A DNA stretch of 64,000 nt from Natranaerovirga pectinivora (GCF_004342165.1 NZ_SMAL01000012.1:1-64000); one strand, 5' to 3'. Positions 48,067 to 57,642 are shown, counted from the stretch's first letter. Translations and numbers: made by a program. The notes: generated by a model from the letters alone, not told the origin.

Positions 48067-50316
48067 ATGGTAAAGAAACAAACAGTCGTTTTTGATAGTG
48101 GGAATGAGTTAGCAGCATATGCAGCAAAACAAATAAATTATCACGTAATGGGCTACTTTCCAATAACACCATCTACCCAAGTAGCAGAGCATTTAGATGC
48201 ACTAAAGGCAGATGGAGAACATAATGTGGCATTAGTTCCAGCAGATGGAGAACATGGTGCAGCTGGGATTTGTTATGGTGCATCAGTTGGTGGAGGTCGT
48301 GTATTTAATGCAACATCAGCCAATGGTTTGCTGTATGCCTTAGAGCAATTACCTGTTCAATCAGGAACGCGTATGCCTATGGTAATGAATGTAGCATGTA
48401 GAACAGTATCAGGTCCTCTTTCTATAAAGGGAGATCACAGTGATATTATGTATACATTAAACACAGGATGGGTTATTTTATTTGCATATACCCCTCAAGG
48501 TGTTTATGATATGAACATATGTGCACTTAAAATAGCTGAAAAATTAAGTTTACCAGTTATTGTTGCTTATGATGGTTTCTTTACAAGTCATCAAAAAAGA
48601 AGAGCGGAAGTATTTGCAGAAGATAAAGATGTGTTAGATTTCTTAGGAGAATACAAGCCAGAGCACCATGCACTAGATCCTAATAAACCATTAACATTTG
48701 GTTCTTATATGAATGAGCCAGACCTTATCAATAATAAATTCCAATTGCATTTAGCAATGGAAGAAGCTAGAACAGTTGTGCCTGAAGTATTAAATGAATA
48801 TGCCGCATTATCAGGTAGAAGTTACAATGTGGTTGAAGGATATAATATGGAAGATGCAGAAGCTGCTATATTTGTACTTGGGTCAAGTTATGATACAGCA
48901 AAACAAGCAGTTGATGAGTTAAGAAAAGATGGTAAAAAGGTAGGGGTATTTACAAGCAATGTATTAAGACCTTGGCCAAAAGAAGATTTATACAATATGT
49001 GTAAAAATGTAAAAGCGATTCTAGTTGCAGACCGTCAAGATAGTTATGGTGCTGAAGGCGGTAATATGACATTAGAATTGAAAGCAACTTTACAAGATTA
49101 TAAAGCAAATATAGATGTTGTTTCACGAGTATATGGATTAAGTGGGAAAGACTTCTATGTAGAAGATGCAATAGCTATGTTTGAACAAGTATTAGAAATA
49201 GCAAATAGTCAAAAAGTAGAAAGTCGTTTTGATTATTATGGACACTACAAAGGAACTGAAGGCTATAATCCTGAGCAATTCTTTAATCCAATAACGAAAG
49301 AAGAATCATCACCAGGTCTTACTTCAGTTGAATTAGATCCAGAAACTGGACGCTATAAAGTAAAAGGTGGATTACCAAAAGATGCAACAAAAATGCCAAA
49401 AAGATGGGCACCTGGTCATGGAGCTTGTCCTGGTTGTGGTATTCCAGTTAATATCAATCACTTATTAAAAGGAATAGAAGGCAATGTGGTTCTATTATTC
49501 CATACAGGTTGTGGAATGGTTGTAACAACAGCTTATCCAAAATCATCATTTAGAGTAACTTATATTCATAACTTATTCCAAAATGGTGCAGCTACTTTAT
49601 CAGGAGTAGTAGAAGTATTTGAAGAAAAACAACGTCGTGGTGAAATTCCATCAGGAGATGACTTTACATTTGTAATGGTTAGTGGTGATGGTGGACTTGA
49701 TATAGGTATGGGACCAGCCATTGGTGCAGCCCTTAGAAATCATAAAATGATTATTATGGAATACGATAATGGTGGTTATATGAACACAGGATACCAATTA
49801 TCCTATACAACACCAAGGGGTGCAAAAACATCAACATCTCATGTTGGTCCAGCACAACAAGGTAAATTAAATTTCCATAAAGATACACCAATGATTATGG
49901 CAGCTACCCATATTCCATATGTAGCAACAGTGTCTGAAAGCCAACCAGCTGACTTTATTAAAAAAGCAGCTAAAGCACAAAAATATGCTAAAGAACATGG
50001 TTTAGCATTTATTAAAGCATTATCTGCATGCCCACTTAACTGGGGAGATAATCCAAGATATGAACGTAATGTTATAGATGCAGGTGTTAACTCTTGTTAT
50101 CATCCATTGTTTGAAATAGAGCAAGGTGTAACAACATTAACTTATAATCCTGAAGATCGTAATAAAAAAATATCAGTAGAAGAATTCTTTAAAATGATGG
50201 GAAGAACAAAACATCTTCTAAAACCAGAGAACAAAGAAGTATTAGACGCAATTCAAGTAGAAGTAGATAGAAGATGGGAAAGACTAAAAGCAATGAGTGA
50301 GAATCCAGTATTATAA
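48067..50316 (+). CDS. 2-oxoacid (probably pyruvate):ferredoxin oxidoreductase, fused alpha-beta subunit
   Basis: The product (749 aa) has an alpha part (pyrimidine-binding domain, YFPITPSTQVAEHL, and transketolase-C-like domain to about 400) and a beta part with TPP-binding GDGGLDIGMG near 545. Cys at about 454 and 457 (GACPGCG), HTGCGMV and SACPLNWG are ligands for the proximal 4Fe-4S cluster. With the gamma-delta chain it makes a complete enzyme giving acyl-CoA, CO2 and reduced ferredoxin. ATG 48067 is chosen over TTG 48061, which is too near AAGGAGG. Confidence 0.9.
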   Translation: MVKKQTVVFDSGNELAAYAAKQINYHVMGYFPITPSTQVAEHLDALKADGEHNVALVPADGEHGAAGICYGASVGGGRVFNATSANGLLYALEQLPVQSGTRMPMVMNVACRTVSGPLSIKGDHSDIMYTLNTGWVILFAYTPQGVYDMNICALKIAEKLSLPVIVAYDGFFTSHQKRRAEVFAEDKDVLDFLGEYKPEHHALDPNKPLTFGSYMNEPDLINNKFQLHLAMEEARTVVPEVLNEYAALSGRSYNVVEGYNMEDAEAAIFVLGSSYDTAKQAVDELRKDGKKVGVFTSNVLRPWPKEDLYNMCKNVKAILVADRQDSYGAEGGNMTLELKATLQDYKANIDVVSRVYGLSGKDFYVEDAIAMFEQVLEIANSQKVESRFDYYGHYKGTEGYNPEQFFNPITKEESSPGLTSVELDPETGRYKVKGGLPKDATKMPKRWAPGHGACPGCGIPVNINHLLKGIEGNVVLLFHTGCGMVVTTAYPKSSFRVTYIHNLFQNGAATLSGVVEVFEEKQRRGEIPSGDDFTFVMVSGDGGLDIGMGPAIGAALRNHKMIIMEYDNGGYMNTGYQLSYTTPRGAKTSTSHVGPAQQGKLNFHKDTPMIMAATHIPYVATVSESQPADFIKKAAKAQKYAKEHGLAFIKALSACPLNWGDNPRYERNVIDAGVNSCYHPLFEIEQGVTTLTYNPEDRNKKISVEEFFKMMGRTKHLLKPENKEVLDAIQVEVDRRWERLKAMSENPVL

Positions 50317-50322
50317 TATAAT

Positions 50323-50358
50323 AAAAAAACTGTCTTAGAAGTCTGAGACAGTTTTTTT
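50323..50358 (+). terminator. Terminator of the oxidoreductase operon
   Basis: AAAAACTGTCT and AGACAGTTTTT pair around a 10-base loop and run into T. Confidence 0.93.
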
Positions 50359-50518
50359 AACAAACAATAAAAACCTTAAAATAAGTCCCATTCATTTAAA
50401 GAGTACTGTATATAAGGTACATAGGTATAAATAAATTCTAGAAAAATCAAAATTATTCACAGGTAGATCAAAAAATATAATATTAAAAATTCTAAAGTGA
50501 AGATAGGAGCATTTTAAT

Positions 50519-50854
50519 ATGGAAATAAAACATTTTTTTATGAGCGATGAAACAGAATGGGAAGATTTAGGAAGCGGTATAAAAAGAAGAATTGCTGCAT
50601 ATCACGAGAATCTTATGGCAGTAGAGATGACCTTTGAAGAGAATTCTGTAGGCCCAATCCACTCTCATCCACATGAACAAATCTCCTATATATTAGAAGG
50701 TGAATTTGAATTTACAGTTGGAGATGAAAAAAAAGTAGTAAAAGCAGGAGATTGTACTTTTAAAGAGCCAAATATTCCTCATGGAGCAGTTTGTCTTAAA
50801 AAGGGGCGATTAATAGATGTTTTCACGCCACACCGCCAAGACTTCTTAAAATAA
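50519..50854 (+). CDS. Single-domain cupin protein
   Basis: The product (111 aa) has cupin motif 1 GPIHSHPHEQISYILEGEFEF near 42 (three His and a Glu as metal ligands) and motif 2 PNIPHGAVCL near 86. Such proteins bind a metal and are enzymes or sensors; the ligand is unknown. ATAGGAG precedes the ATG. Confidence 0.92.
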   Translation: MEIKHFFMSDETEWEDLGSGIKRRIAAYHENLMAVEMTFEENSVGPIHSHPHEQISYILEGEFEFTVGDEKKVVKAGDCTFKEPNIPHGAVCLKKGRLIDVFTPHRQDFLK

Positions 50855-50876
50855 TAAGAAATAAAATTAATTAATA

Positions 50877-50915
50877 AGAGGGCTATTTTCGGAGATTAAA
50901 CGGAAATAGCTCTCT
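50877..50915 (+). terminator. Hairpin after the cupin gene
   Basis: AGAGGGCTATTT and AAATAGCTCTCT pair with one G-U around a 15-base loop containing a small TCGG/CGGA arm. There is no long T tract. Confidence 0.55.
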
Positions 50916-50970
50916 TGACATTGTTATAAAGGTTATGTACCCTAAAAGAAATAAAAAGGGAGGGGATGTA

Positions 50971-52164
50971 TTGGATCATAGAAAATTGTTTCTTATAATA
51001 AGATATATTGCTATATTCTTTATGATTTTAAGTATAACGCTGAATGAACAGAATACTATAGGTTACGGCGCTGTTATATTTATTTTAGTTTTTATAATAA
51101 ATGGACAAGTAAGATTTAATTACTTATCAAAAAGGGTATTCATATTAGGCTCTTTTTTTATTGAGTTACTTATATTGTATTATTGCTATAAAGAGTATGG
51201 TGGTATCATAATATATTATTATTTACCTACAGTTATAGATACAGCGTATTTGCTTTGTAAACCCTTAAATTATAGTGTGTACTTCTTAGGAAGTGTAAGC
51301 ATTGTTTTACAGGGACTCAGATCTTCTAGGCCCTTAAATCACGAAACTTTTCTTATAGGTGGTGTTTTAGTACTTATTCTTTTATTAAGTGAATTTATAA
51401 AGGGAGAGTATCAAGAAAAAGTAAAAGCTCAAACGGTTTATGATCAATTGCGAATTTCCGAAGATAAGCTTAAAAAAGCTTATTTGGATTTAGAAGAGTA
51501 CGCCAGTTCAATAGAAGAATTAACACTTCTAAAAGAGCGAAATAGAATTTCAAGAGATATTCACGATAGTGTAGGTCATAGCTTATCAACTATTATTATT
51601 CAATTAGGTGCCATTGAAAAACTGGCCAACGAAAGCCAAACAAGTATTAAAAATATGTCGGAGAATTTAAGGGAGTTTGCTAAGAAGAGTTTAGAAGAAG
51701 TTAGGGTAGCTGTAAGAGAACTTAAACCTAAGGATTATGATCAATACGAAGGCATATTAGGTGTGGAAGAATTAATAAAGAATTTTAAAAAACTTTCAGG
51801 TGTAGATGTTAGACTAAAGGTATCCAAAAATACTTGGAAGCTTTCTTCTGATCAGTTTGGTGTAGTGTATAGAATCGTTCAAGAGTTCCTATCTAATTCT
51901 ATTAGACATGGCAAGGCAAAGGTTATTGATGTATTTATGAACTTTAGAGAAGATAAGTTGATTATGGTATTAAAAGATAATGGTATAGGAACGGATACAG
52001 TAAAGGCTGGAATGGGGTTAAAGGGCATTCAAGAAAGACTTATGGAGATTGGGGGGGATGTGGAATACAGTTCCCAGACAGGTAAGGGCTTTTATATGAA
52101 AATTGATATTGATAGGGCTGGGGGTAATACATATGAACAAAATAAAGGTATTGCTAGTAGATGA
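50971..52164 (+). CDS. Membrane sensor histidine kinase (DesK/NarX-type)
   Basis: The product (397 aa) has about six N-terminal TM helices (to residue 142), a short coiled coil, HisKA_3 with His198 in ISRDIHDSVGHSLSTI, and a HATPase_c domain (VQEFLSNSIRHGKA, KDNGIG). TTG 50971 follows GGGAGGGG and gives the N-terminus; the open frame extends 12 codons more. It overlaps its response regulator gene and precedes an ABC exporter, so it probably senses an envelope signal and controls export. Confidence 0.9.
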   Translation: MDHRKLFLIIRYIAIFFMILSITLNEQNTIGYGAVIFILVFIINGQVRFNYLSKRVFILGSFFIELLILYYCYKEYGGIIIYYYLPTVIDTAYLLCKPLNYSVYFLGSVSIVLQGLRSSRPLNHETFLIGGVLVLILLLSEFIKGEYQEKVKAQTVYDQLRISEDKLKKAYLDLEEYASSIEELTLLKERNRISRDIHDSVGHSLSTIIIQLGAIEKLANESQTSIKNMSENLREFAKKSLEEVRVAVRELKPKDYDQYEGILGVEELIKNFKKLSGVDVRLKVSKNTWKLSSDQFGVVYRIVQEFLSNSIRHGKAKVIDVFMNFREDKLIMVLKDNGIGTDTVKAGMGLKGIQERLMEIGGDVEYSSQTGKGFYMKIDIDRAGGNTYEQNKGIASR

Positions 52165-52774
52165 TGAAAAATTGATAAGAGATGGACTAAAAATTATATT
52201 AGATACCTATGAACAGATTAATATAGTTGGTTTATGTGAAAATGGAGAAGATGCCTATAGTTTTTGTGTTGAGACAGAAGTAGATGTGGTATTAATGGAT
52301 ATTAGAATGCCCATATTAAATGGTGTAGATGCAACAAAAAAAATAAAGGAAACAATGCCGCAAATTAAGGTATTAATTCTTACAACATTTAATGATACAG
52401 AGTATATTTATGAAGGCTTAAAATATGGTGCATCTGGCTATATGCTAAAAGATAGTGCCTATGATCTTATTGTGGATAGTATCGTTGCCGCGCATAAAGG
52501 AAATGTGGTTGTTCATCCTGATGTAGCAAGTAAAATAATTGAAAACAATGGCTTTGTAAAGCAAGAAGCAGTTGACTTGGAATGTAATTTAACAGAAAAA
52601 GAAGTATTAATCATTAAAGCAATTGCAGAAGGGCTTACAAATAAAGAAATTGGTGAAAAGTTATTTTTATCGGAAGGTACCATTAAAAATAATGTTAGTA
52701 CCATATTAGAAAAGTTAGAGTTAAGAGATAGGACACAAATTGCTATTTTTGCTTTTAAAAGTCATATGGTTTAA
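52133..52774 (+). CDS. NarL/LuxR-type response regulator
   Basis: The product (213 aa) has a receiver with VDDE (9-12) and Asp56 (LMDIRMP), LKDSA near 104, and a LuxR HTH (LTEKEVLIIKAIAEGLTNKEIGEKL, GTIKNNVSTIL). It overlaps the kinase gene by 32 bases, using GGGGGT within it. It is the partner of the kinase and probably regulates the ABC operon 315 bases downstream. Confidence 0.93.
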   Translation: MNKIKVLLVDDEKLIRDGLKIILDTYEQINIVGLCENGEDAYSFCVETEVDVVLMDIRMPILNGVDATKKIKETMPQIKVLILTTFNDTEYIYEGLKYGASGYMLKDSAYDLIVDSIVAAHKGNVVVHPDVASKIIENNGFVKQEAVDLECNLTEKEVLIIKAIAEGLTNKEIGEKLFLSEGTIKNNVSTILEKLELRDRTQIAIFAFKSHMV

Positions 52775-52779
52775 TGAGG

Positions 52780-52813
52780 GAAAACAAGGCTATATTTAAG
52801 GTCTTGTTTTTTT
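52780..52813 (+). terminator. Terminator of the kinase-regulator pair
   Basis: AAAACAAG and CTTGTTTT pair around a 14-base loop and run into seven T. Confidence 0.85.
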
Positions 52814-52852
52814 ACTTTATAGGAAATTTCTATTTCCTATAAAGTAAAAAAA
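52807..52852. repeat. Perfect 21-bp AT-rich hairpin
   Basis: TTTACTTTATAGGAAAT and ATTTCCTATAAAGTAAA, extended by T/A runs to 21 pairs, surround a TTCT loop directly after the terminator above. The stem sequence resembles the one at 40558-40600. Confidence 0.75.
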
Positions 52853-52882
52853 TTGATTAAATGCGCTGCATTTTTCTAACAC

Positions 52883-52972
52883 AGTTAGAAAAAGCTTGAT
52901 GCGCAGGAACAATATGACTTCGAATAAGCGATTAATAAATGTTTTTGAGAGTGACGAAGTCACTTTGTTCTA
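52883..52972 (+). repeat. Family B intergenic repeat, best copy
   Basis: GTTAGAAAAAGCTTGATGCG, then GGAACAATATGACTTCGAAT on the left, and GAGAGTGACGAAGTCACTTT followed by GTTC on the right, form an element with inverted ends. A hairpin TTTTTCTAAC/GTTAGAAAAA (52871-52893) leads into it. Confidence 0.78.
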
Positions 52973-53089
52973 CAAAAAATTGGATAAAAAAGTGACTTAA
53001 GTCATGGTGTATCATTACTTCTAGCAATGGGAATTTGGAATTATTTAGTAGTATAATAATAAAAACAACTTAAAAAAGGGGCGGTTGGC

Positions 53090-54028
53090 ATGGCAATAAT
53101 AGAGGTTAAAAATATTACAAAAAGATTTGGAAATAAAATTGTTTTAGACAATGTTTCATTCAATATTCATAAAGGAGATATTTATGGTTTGATTGGACCT
53201 AATGGAGCAGGCAAATCTACATTAATTAATATTATGACAGGGGTTTTAGAAAGCCAAGGTGGAGATATCATCATTGATGGTTTTTCTATAAAAGAAAACC
53301 CATTAGAAGCTAAAAGAAGAATTGGCTTGGTACCACAAGAAATTGCCTTAATGGAAACAGTATCCGCATATGAAAATTTAGAGTTCTTTGGTGCTTTATA
53401 TCATTTAAAAGGACCATTACTAAAAAAAAGAATTACAGAGGTATTAGAACTTACTGGATTAGAGGAAAAAAGAAAAGAAAAAGTTAAAAAGTTTTCAGGA
53501 GGTATGAAAAGACGACTCAATCTTGCAGTTGCCTTATTACATTACCCAGAGATTCTTATTATGGATGAGCCTACAGTAGGGATTGATCCACAATCTCGAA
53601 ATCATATATTTGAATTTGTTAAAAATATCAACAAAGAAAAAGGAACAACTATTTTATACACATCTCATTATATGGAAGAAGTAGAGCTATTGTGTAATGA
53701 ATTGTTTATAATGGACTTAGGAAAAGAAGTTGCTAGTGGAGAAAAGCAAATGGTGAAATCTTTAGCTGGAGGCAATAGTAGGATTCAACTAAAAACCTTT
53801 GGTGCTACAAGGGAAACAGAAAAATCACTAAGAGAGTTAAAAGGTGTTAAAGCTTGTCAAATAGAAGAAGACAGTATTGTTCTAATGATAGAGGATAAAG
53901 AGTTTCAATTAGAAGTTCTTTTAAAGATTTTAGAGCAAAAGCAGATTAAAATAAAGGGGATTAATTTTCAAGAACCTTCATTAGAAGAAGTATTTTTATC
54001 ATTAACAGGAAAAAGTCTTAGAGAGTAG
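53090..54028 (+). CDS. ABC transporter ATP-binding protein
   Basis: The product (312 aa) has Walker A GPNGAGKST (36-44), Q-loop VPQE, signature FSGGMKRRLNLA near 140, Walker B LIMDEPTVGIDP near 162 and the H-loop TSHYMEE. The C-terminal DUF4162-like extension is typical of drug and lipid exporters of the CcmA/NatA class. AAGGGGCGG precedes the ATG. It energises the two permeases that follow. Confidence 0.95.
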   Translation: MAIIEVKNITKRFGNKIVLDNVSFNIHKGDIYGLIGPNGAGKSTLINIMTGVLESQGGDIIIDGFSIKENPLEAKRRIGLVPQEIALMETVSAYENLEFFGALYHLKGPLLKKRITEVLELTGLEEKRKEKVKKFSGGMKRRLNLAVALLHYPEILIMDEPTVGIDPQSRNHIFEFVKNINKEKGTTILYTSHYMEEVELLCNELFIMDLGKEVASGEKQMVKSLAGGNSRIQLKTFGATRETEKSLRELKGVKACQIEEDSIVLMIEDKEFQLEVLLKILEQKQIKIKGINFQEPSLEEVFLSLTGKSLRE

Positions 54029-54036
54029 GTGGGGGA

Positions 54037-55194
54037 ATGAGAGCATTAGCATATATAAAATTAACTTTGCGAGACATATTTAAAAATTTTCCATTGCTGT
54101 TTTTAAGTTTAAGTGTTTTACCTCTTGGATTAGCAATTGCACTAGGGTTTTTCATGGACAGTACATCAACAATGCCTGAAATACCTAATATAAAAGTTGT
54201 TTTTATCGATGAAGATGAATCTATATTATCTAACGAACTAATTGAAATATTAACAAATGGAGAGAGTGACACTTTTATTCATATAGATGAAGATAGGTAT
54301 AATTATGAAATCATTATACCAAGTGGGTATGAAGTTGCTATGGTAAACCACAAACCATTAAATATAGAAGTAAAGCTAGGGGAGAACGCTTCTAGTAATA
54401 ATGCGGATATATTAATGAATGTAATTGATATATACAATGGAGAAATTCATAAGGGAATTATTATAAATAAGAGGCTGGAAGAACAGAATATTTCTGTAGA
54501 AACTAAGAATGATAAATTAATGGAGATCCAATTACAATTACAACAAATAAATGAACAAGAACTATTTACAACTAATTTGGTAGAAAGCAAAAAAATTTTT
54601 ACAAGTTTTGAAAACTATTCTATTGCTAGTTATAGCTTTTCTTTTATGTTTTTGGTAATAATTTTCCTTGCAAGTAATTTTATGGAGAAGGACCTTGGCT
54701 TGTATAAAAGAATTAATGCAACGCCAATGACAAGAACCCAGTACTATAATTATTCTTTAATTAGTGGTGCTATTGGTATATTTATATTTAATATGGTATA
54801 TGTATTGATTTTAAGAGTGTTAGGACTTTCTTTTCAAGGTAGATTTTTAGATTTGCTTATTATTCAAGTGGTAATGACTTTAGTAGCATCTGGACTAGTT
54901 GGGTTGTTATGGGCTTTTATGAACAAAAACAGTTCACTCATATTATTAAATACCATTATATTGGTACAAATGCTTTTTGGATATTTTCCTAAAGATTTAC
55001 TAGGAGAGGGCTCCGTATTTTCTAGACTTTCATCATTCACTCCGGATATTCTAATTACAAGAACCATTAGTGGGTATATATTGCATGGGACTATTGAAAG
55101 GGTTATGCATTATCTAGTTATTTTATTAGGGATAGCCTTAATCTGTTATCTTATTGGACTAGTAAAAGCAAATATAAGATGGAGGAATGAATAA
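54037..55194 (+). CDS. ABC-2 type permease 1
   Basis: The product (385 aa) has one TM near 20-42, a large extracytoplasmic domain (about 45-190) and five more TMs from about 195 to the end, the ABC2_membrane_3 layout. It begins 9 bases after the ATPase gene with GGTGGGGG just ahead, and its stop overlaps the next start (TAATG). It is likely a heteromeric exporter with permease 2. Confidence 0.9.
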   Translation: MRALAYIKLTLRDIFKNFPLLFLSLSVLPLGLAIALGFFMDSTSTMPEIPNIKVVFIDEDESILSNELIEILTNGESDTFIHIDEDRYNYEIIIPSGYEVAMVNHKPLNIEVKLGENASSNNADILMNVIDIYNGEIHKGIIINKRLEEQNISVETKNDKLMEIQLQLQQINEQELFTTNLVESKKIFTSFENYSIASYSFSFMFLVIIFLASNFMEKDLGLYKRINATPMTRTQYYNYSLISGAIGIFIFNMVYVLILRVLGLSFQGRFLDLLIIQVVMTLVASGLVGLLWAFMNKNSSLILLNTIILVQMLFGYFPKDLLGEGSVFSRLSSFTPDILITRTISGYILHGTIERVMHYLVILLGIALICYLIGLVKANIRWRNE

Positions 55195-56294
55195 TGAGCA
55201 TAATAAGATTAGCATGGATTAATTATAAAAGAATGATAAAATCATCAGAAAATTGGTTAATGATGTTTTTATTACCAGTAGGTATTATTTTAATAACACT
55301 ATTTACACAAACAAATGAAAAAGCAATAGATGCTACAGAAGCGGCTTTTAATATTGAAGATAATGGGTATTACGGGGAAGTATTGATTAATGAAATTGGC
55401 GTTTCCAGAAACATTTTTATTAATGATTATGAAGGAGCTATTTCATTACTGGAGAATAAAGATGTTAGTACTGTTTATATTATTCCAGAAAATTTTACAC
55501 AAAGCTTGCAAAATGGGATCCTACCTACAATAGAACAGGTGAAAGATCAAGAGGGAAGGGGACCAATTGTTACAGAAGCTCTTATACAAGAATGGATTCA
55601 TACAAAACTATACGAAGAAATATTAATTAATGAAGGGTTGATAACTAGTGCTAATGATATATCAGGCCTCGAGGTAACAGCTGTACCAATAGTGGAGAAT
55701 AATTATGTTAATCCCAAATTAAGGGTAACAATGATTTTGATAATCTTTTATATTATATATGCATCTGCAGAAGTTTGTGGCCAGATGGGTAAATTAAAAA
55801 GTGATAATATACTATTAAGAGCAGCAACTACTTCTAACCCGTGGAAAAAAATTACAGGAAGCATATATATTGCACTATTTTTTATTGAAGTAAGTATATT
55901 TTTCTTAGTATTTATGGCAGCTAAGACATTTGGAAAGTTTCAAGTTGAAGCACCTTTTTATATGATATTAAGCATTATTTTAGCTGTATGTATTTCAATA
56001 AGTTTAGGATTTTTGTTATTAAGATTCGTAAAAAAAGCAGAAATAATAACCATGATATCTATTATTATAAGTATTGGAATGTTTTTTATAAGCTTAATGG
56101 GAAGTGGAAACGACACAAGTCAAGCATCTTGGATTATTAATAATTTGGCCAAATTTATGCCAATCTACTGGCTTATGGATATTGTAAACCATCTAAGACT
56201 ATTTCCGGCGGTACCTATATTAATATTAATGGCTGTGGCAATGTTTACAGCAGGGAATATAAAAGGATCTAAAAAAGAATTAATAGAGAGATAA
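55194..56294 (+). CDS. ABC-2 type permease 2
   Basis: The product (366 aa) has the same plan as permease 1: a TM near 20-38, an external domain (about 40-180), then TMs at about 185-360. It contains VYIIPENFTQSL in the external region, as in other YhgE/ABC-2 permeases. It is translationally coupled to permease 1. The exporter substrate is unknown; antimicrobial peptides, drugs or lipids are typical. Confidence 0.9.
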   Translation: MSIIRLAWINYKRMIKSSENWLMMFLLPVGIILITLFTQTNEKAIDATEAAFNIEDNGYYGEVLINEIGVSRNIFINDYEGAISLLENKDVSTVYIIPENFTQSLQNGILPTIEQVKDQEGRGPIVTEALIQEWIHTKLYEEILINEGLITSANDISGLEVTAVPIVENNYVNPKLRVTMILIIFYIIYASAEVCGQMGKLKSDNILLRAATTSNPWKKITGSIYIALFFIEVSIFFLVFMAAKTFGKFQVEAPFYMILSIILAVCISISLGFLLLRFVKKAEIITMISIIISIGMFFISLMGSGNDTSQASWIINNLAKFMPIYWLMDIVNHLRLFPAVPILILMAVAMFTAGNIKGSKKELIER

Positions 56295-56337
56295 ACGGGT
56301 AAGGAGATGCAAGTGACAAGGCATCTCTTTACCCGTA
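56294..56337 (+). terminator. Hairpin after the ABC operon
   Basis: ACGGGTAAGGAGATGC and GCATCTCTTTACCCGT pair with one mismatch around AAGTGACAAG, directly at the stop codon. The T tract is poor, but the stem is long and stable. Confidence 0.65.
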
Positions 56338-56575
56338 CTTAATGTTGAATTGTATTTATTAGGACCAGTAGTTCTTTAAATTTATTAAATTAAATATAAA
56401 GTAATTAGGCAAATAATCGACACTTGTACTTATTAAAAGGCTAGATTATACGATAGAATATGTTAGAGATAGATGAATTAGAATAAGACGATATATGAAT
56501 AAAAATTATATATAAGTGAATGATATAATAGGATAAATAAATGAAAAACATGGCAAATAACATGCATAATATTTC

Positions 56576-56604
56576 TTGACAAAAATATAATTACACTATA
56601 TACT
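56576..56604 (+). promoter_or_regulatory. Promoter of the fab operon
   Basis: TTGACA (56576-56581) and TATACT (56599-56604) are 17 bases apart, about 45 bases before fabH. Its -10 end touches the palindrome at 56604-56616, so a bound repressor would block it. Confidence 0.88.
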
Positions 56605-56616
56605 TTGATTATCAAA
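56604..56616. promoter_or_regulatory. FabT-like operator 1
   Basis: TTTGATTATCAAA is a perfect palindrome (centre T/A) matching the FabT box TTTGAnnaTCAAA of streptococci and lactococci. It overlaps the start-point region of the fab promoter. Confidence 0.78.
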
Positions 56617-56648
56617 CTATTTGGCAAACAAATAATAAAGGTGATGTA

Positions 56649-57617
56649 ATGAATCATGTAAAAATAGTAGGCACAGGCAGTTGTGTGCCTGATAATATTG
56701 TAACGAATCACCAGTTATCACAATGGGTAGAAACAAGTGACGAATGGATTCAGTCAAGAACAGGCATACAAGAAAGAAGAATATCTAATGGCATTACTGC
56801 AACGGAGATGGGGGCACAAGCAAGTTTAAAGGCTATTGAAATGGCAGGGATTACCCCATCAGAGATCGAGCTTATTATTGTAGCAACCATGACACCAGAT
56901 AATTACCTTCCTAATGCTGCTTGTGATATACAAAAATTATTAAAAGCAGAGAAAGCAGTATGTTTTGATTTAAATGCAGCTTGTTCCGGCTTTGTTTATG
57001 CTTATAATGTTGCAACACAATTTATAAAAACAGGAACCTATAAAACTGCCTTAATAGTTGGTACAGAAATCATGTCCAAATTGGTTGATTGGCAAGACAG
57101 AGGTACTTGCGTTTTATTTGGAGATGGTGCTGGAGCAGCAGTGCTTCAAAAATCAGATACAGAAGGGTTTGTAAAAATGGAAATGGGATCAGACGGTACT
57201 ATGTCTGATGCATTAAAGTGTAAAACAAAATCACTAAATAATCCTTTTGTAAATAAAAACAACGAATCAGAGTATATTAGTATGGATGGGCAAGATGTAT
57301 TTAAATTTGTATGTTCTACAATACCAAATAATATACTAAGTTTATTCGAAAATACCAATTACTCAATAAATGATGTATCCCACTTTGTTTTGCATCAAGC
57401 CAATAAAAGAATTATTCAAGCTGTTGCAAAAAGATTAGATGTGGGTATAGAAAAATTCTTTATGAACTTAGAGTATTATGGGAATACCTCAGCAGCTAGC
57501 GTACCAATAGCATTAGATGAGATCAACAGACAAAAGAAGCTTAAAGAGGGTGACTTAATTGTAATCTCAGGCTTTGGTGGCGGTTTAACTTGGGGTTCAG
57601 CCCTTATCAAAATATAA
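56649..57617 (+). CDS. fabH: 3-oxoacyl-ACP synthase III
   Basis: The product (322 aa) starts fatty-acid synthesis by condensing acyl-CoA with malonyl-ACP. The triad is Cys112 (NAACSGF), His in VLHQANKRI near 248 and Asn in GNTSAAS near 278. AAAGGTGAT precedes the ATG. It is the first gene of the fab operon. Confidence 0.97.
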   Translation: MNHVKIVGTGSCVPDNIVTNHQLSQWVETSDEWIQSRTGIQERRISNGITATEMGAQASLKAIEMAGITPSEIELIIVATMTPDNYLPNAACDIQKLLKAEKAVCFDLNAACSGFVYAYNVATQFIKTGTYKTALIVGTEIMSKLVDWQDRGTCVLFGDGAGAAVLQKSDTEGFVKMEMGSDGTMSDALKCKTKSLNNPFVNKNNESEYISMDGQDVFKFVCSTIPNNILSLFENTNYSINDVSHFVLHQANKRIIQAVAKRLDVGIEKFFMNLEYYGNTSAASVPIALDEINRQKKLKEGDLIVISGFGGGLTWGSALIKI

Positions 57618-57642
57618 AACTAAAATTTAGGAGGAAATAAAA

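Larger units (their letters stand above)
56338..56648 (+). other. Leader region of the fatty-acid operon
   Basis: These 311 bases are AT-rich with no supported ORF. The last 75 bases hold the promoter and FabT-like box annotated separately; nothing else was recognised. Confidence 0.6.

Noticed and set aside
49120-49135. Third parS site
   Set aside because: TTGTTTCACGAGTATA matches only the left half of parS and lies within the oxidoreductase coding region.
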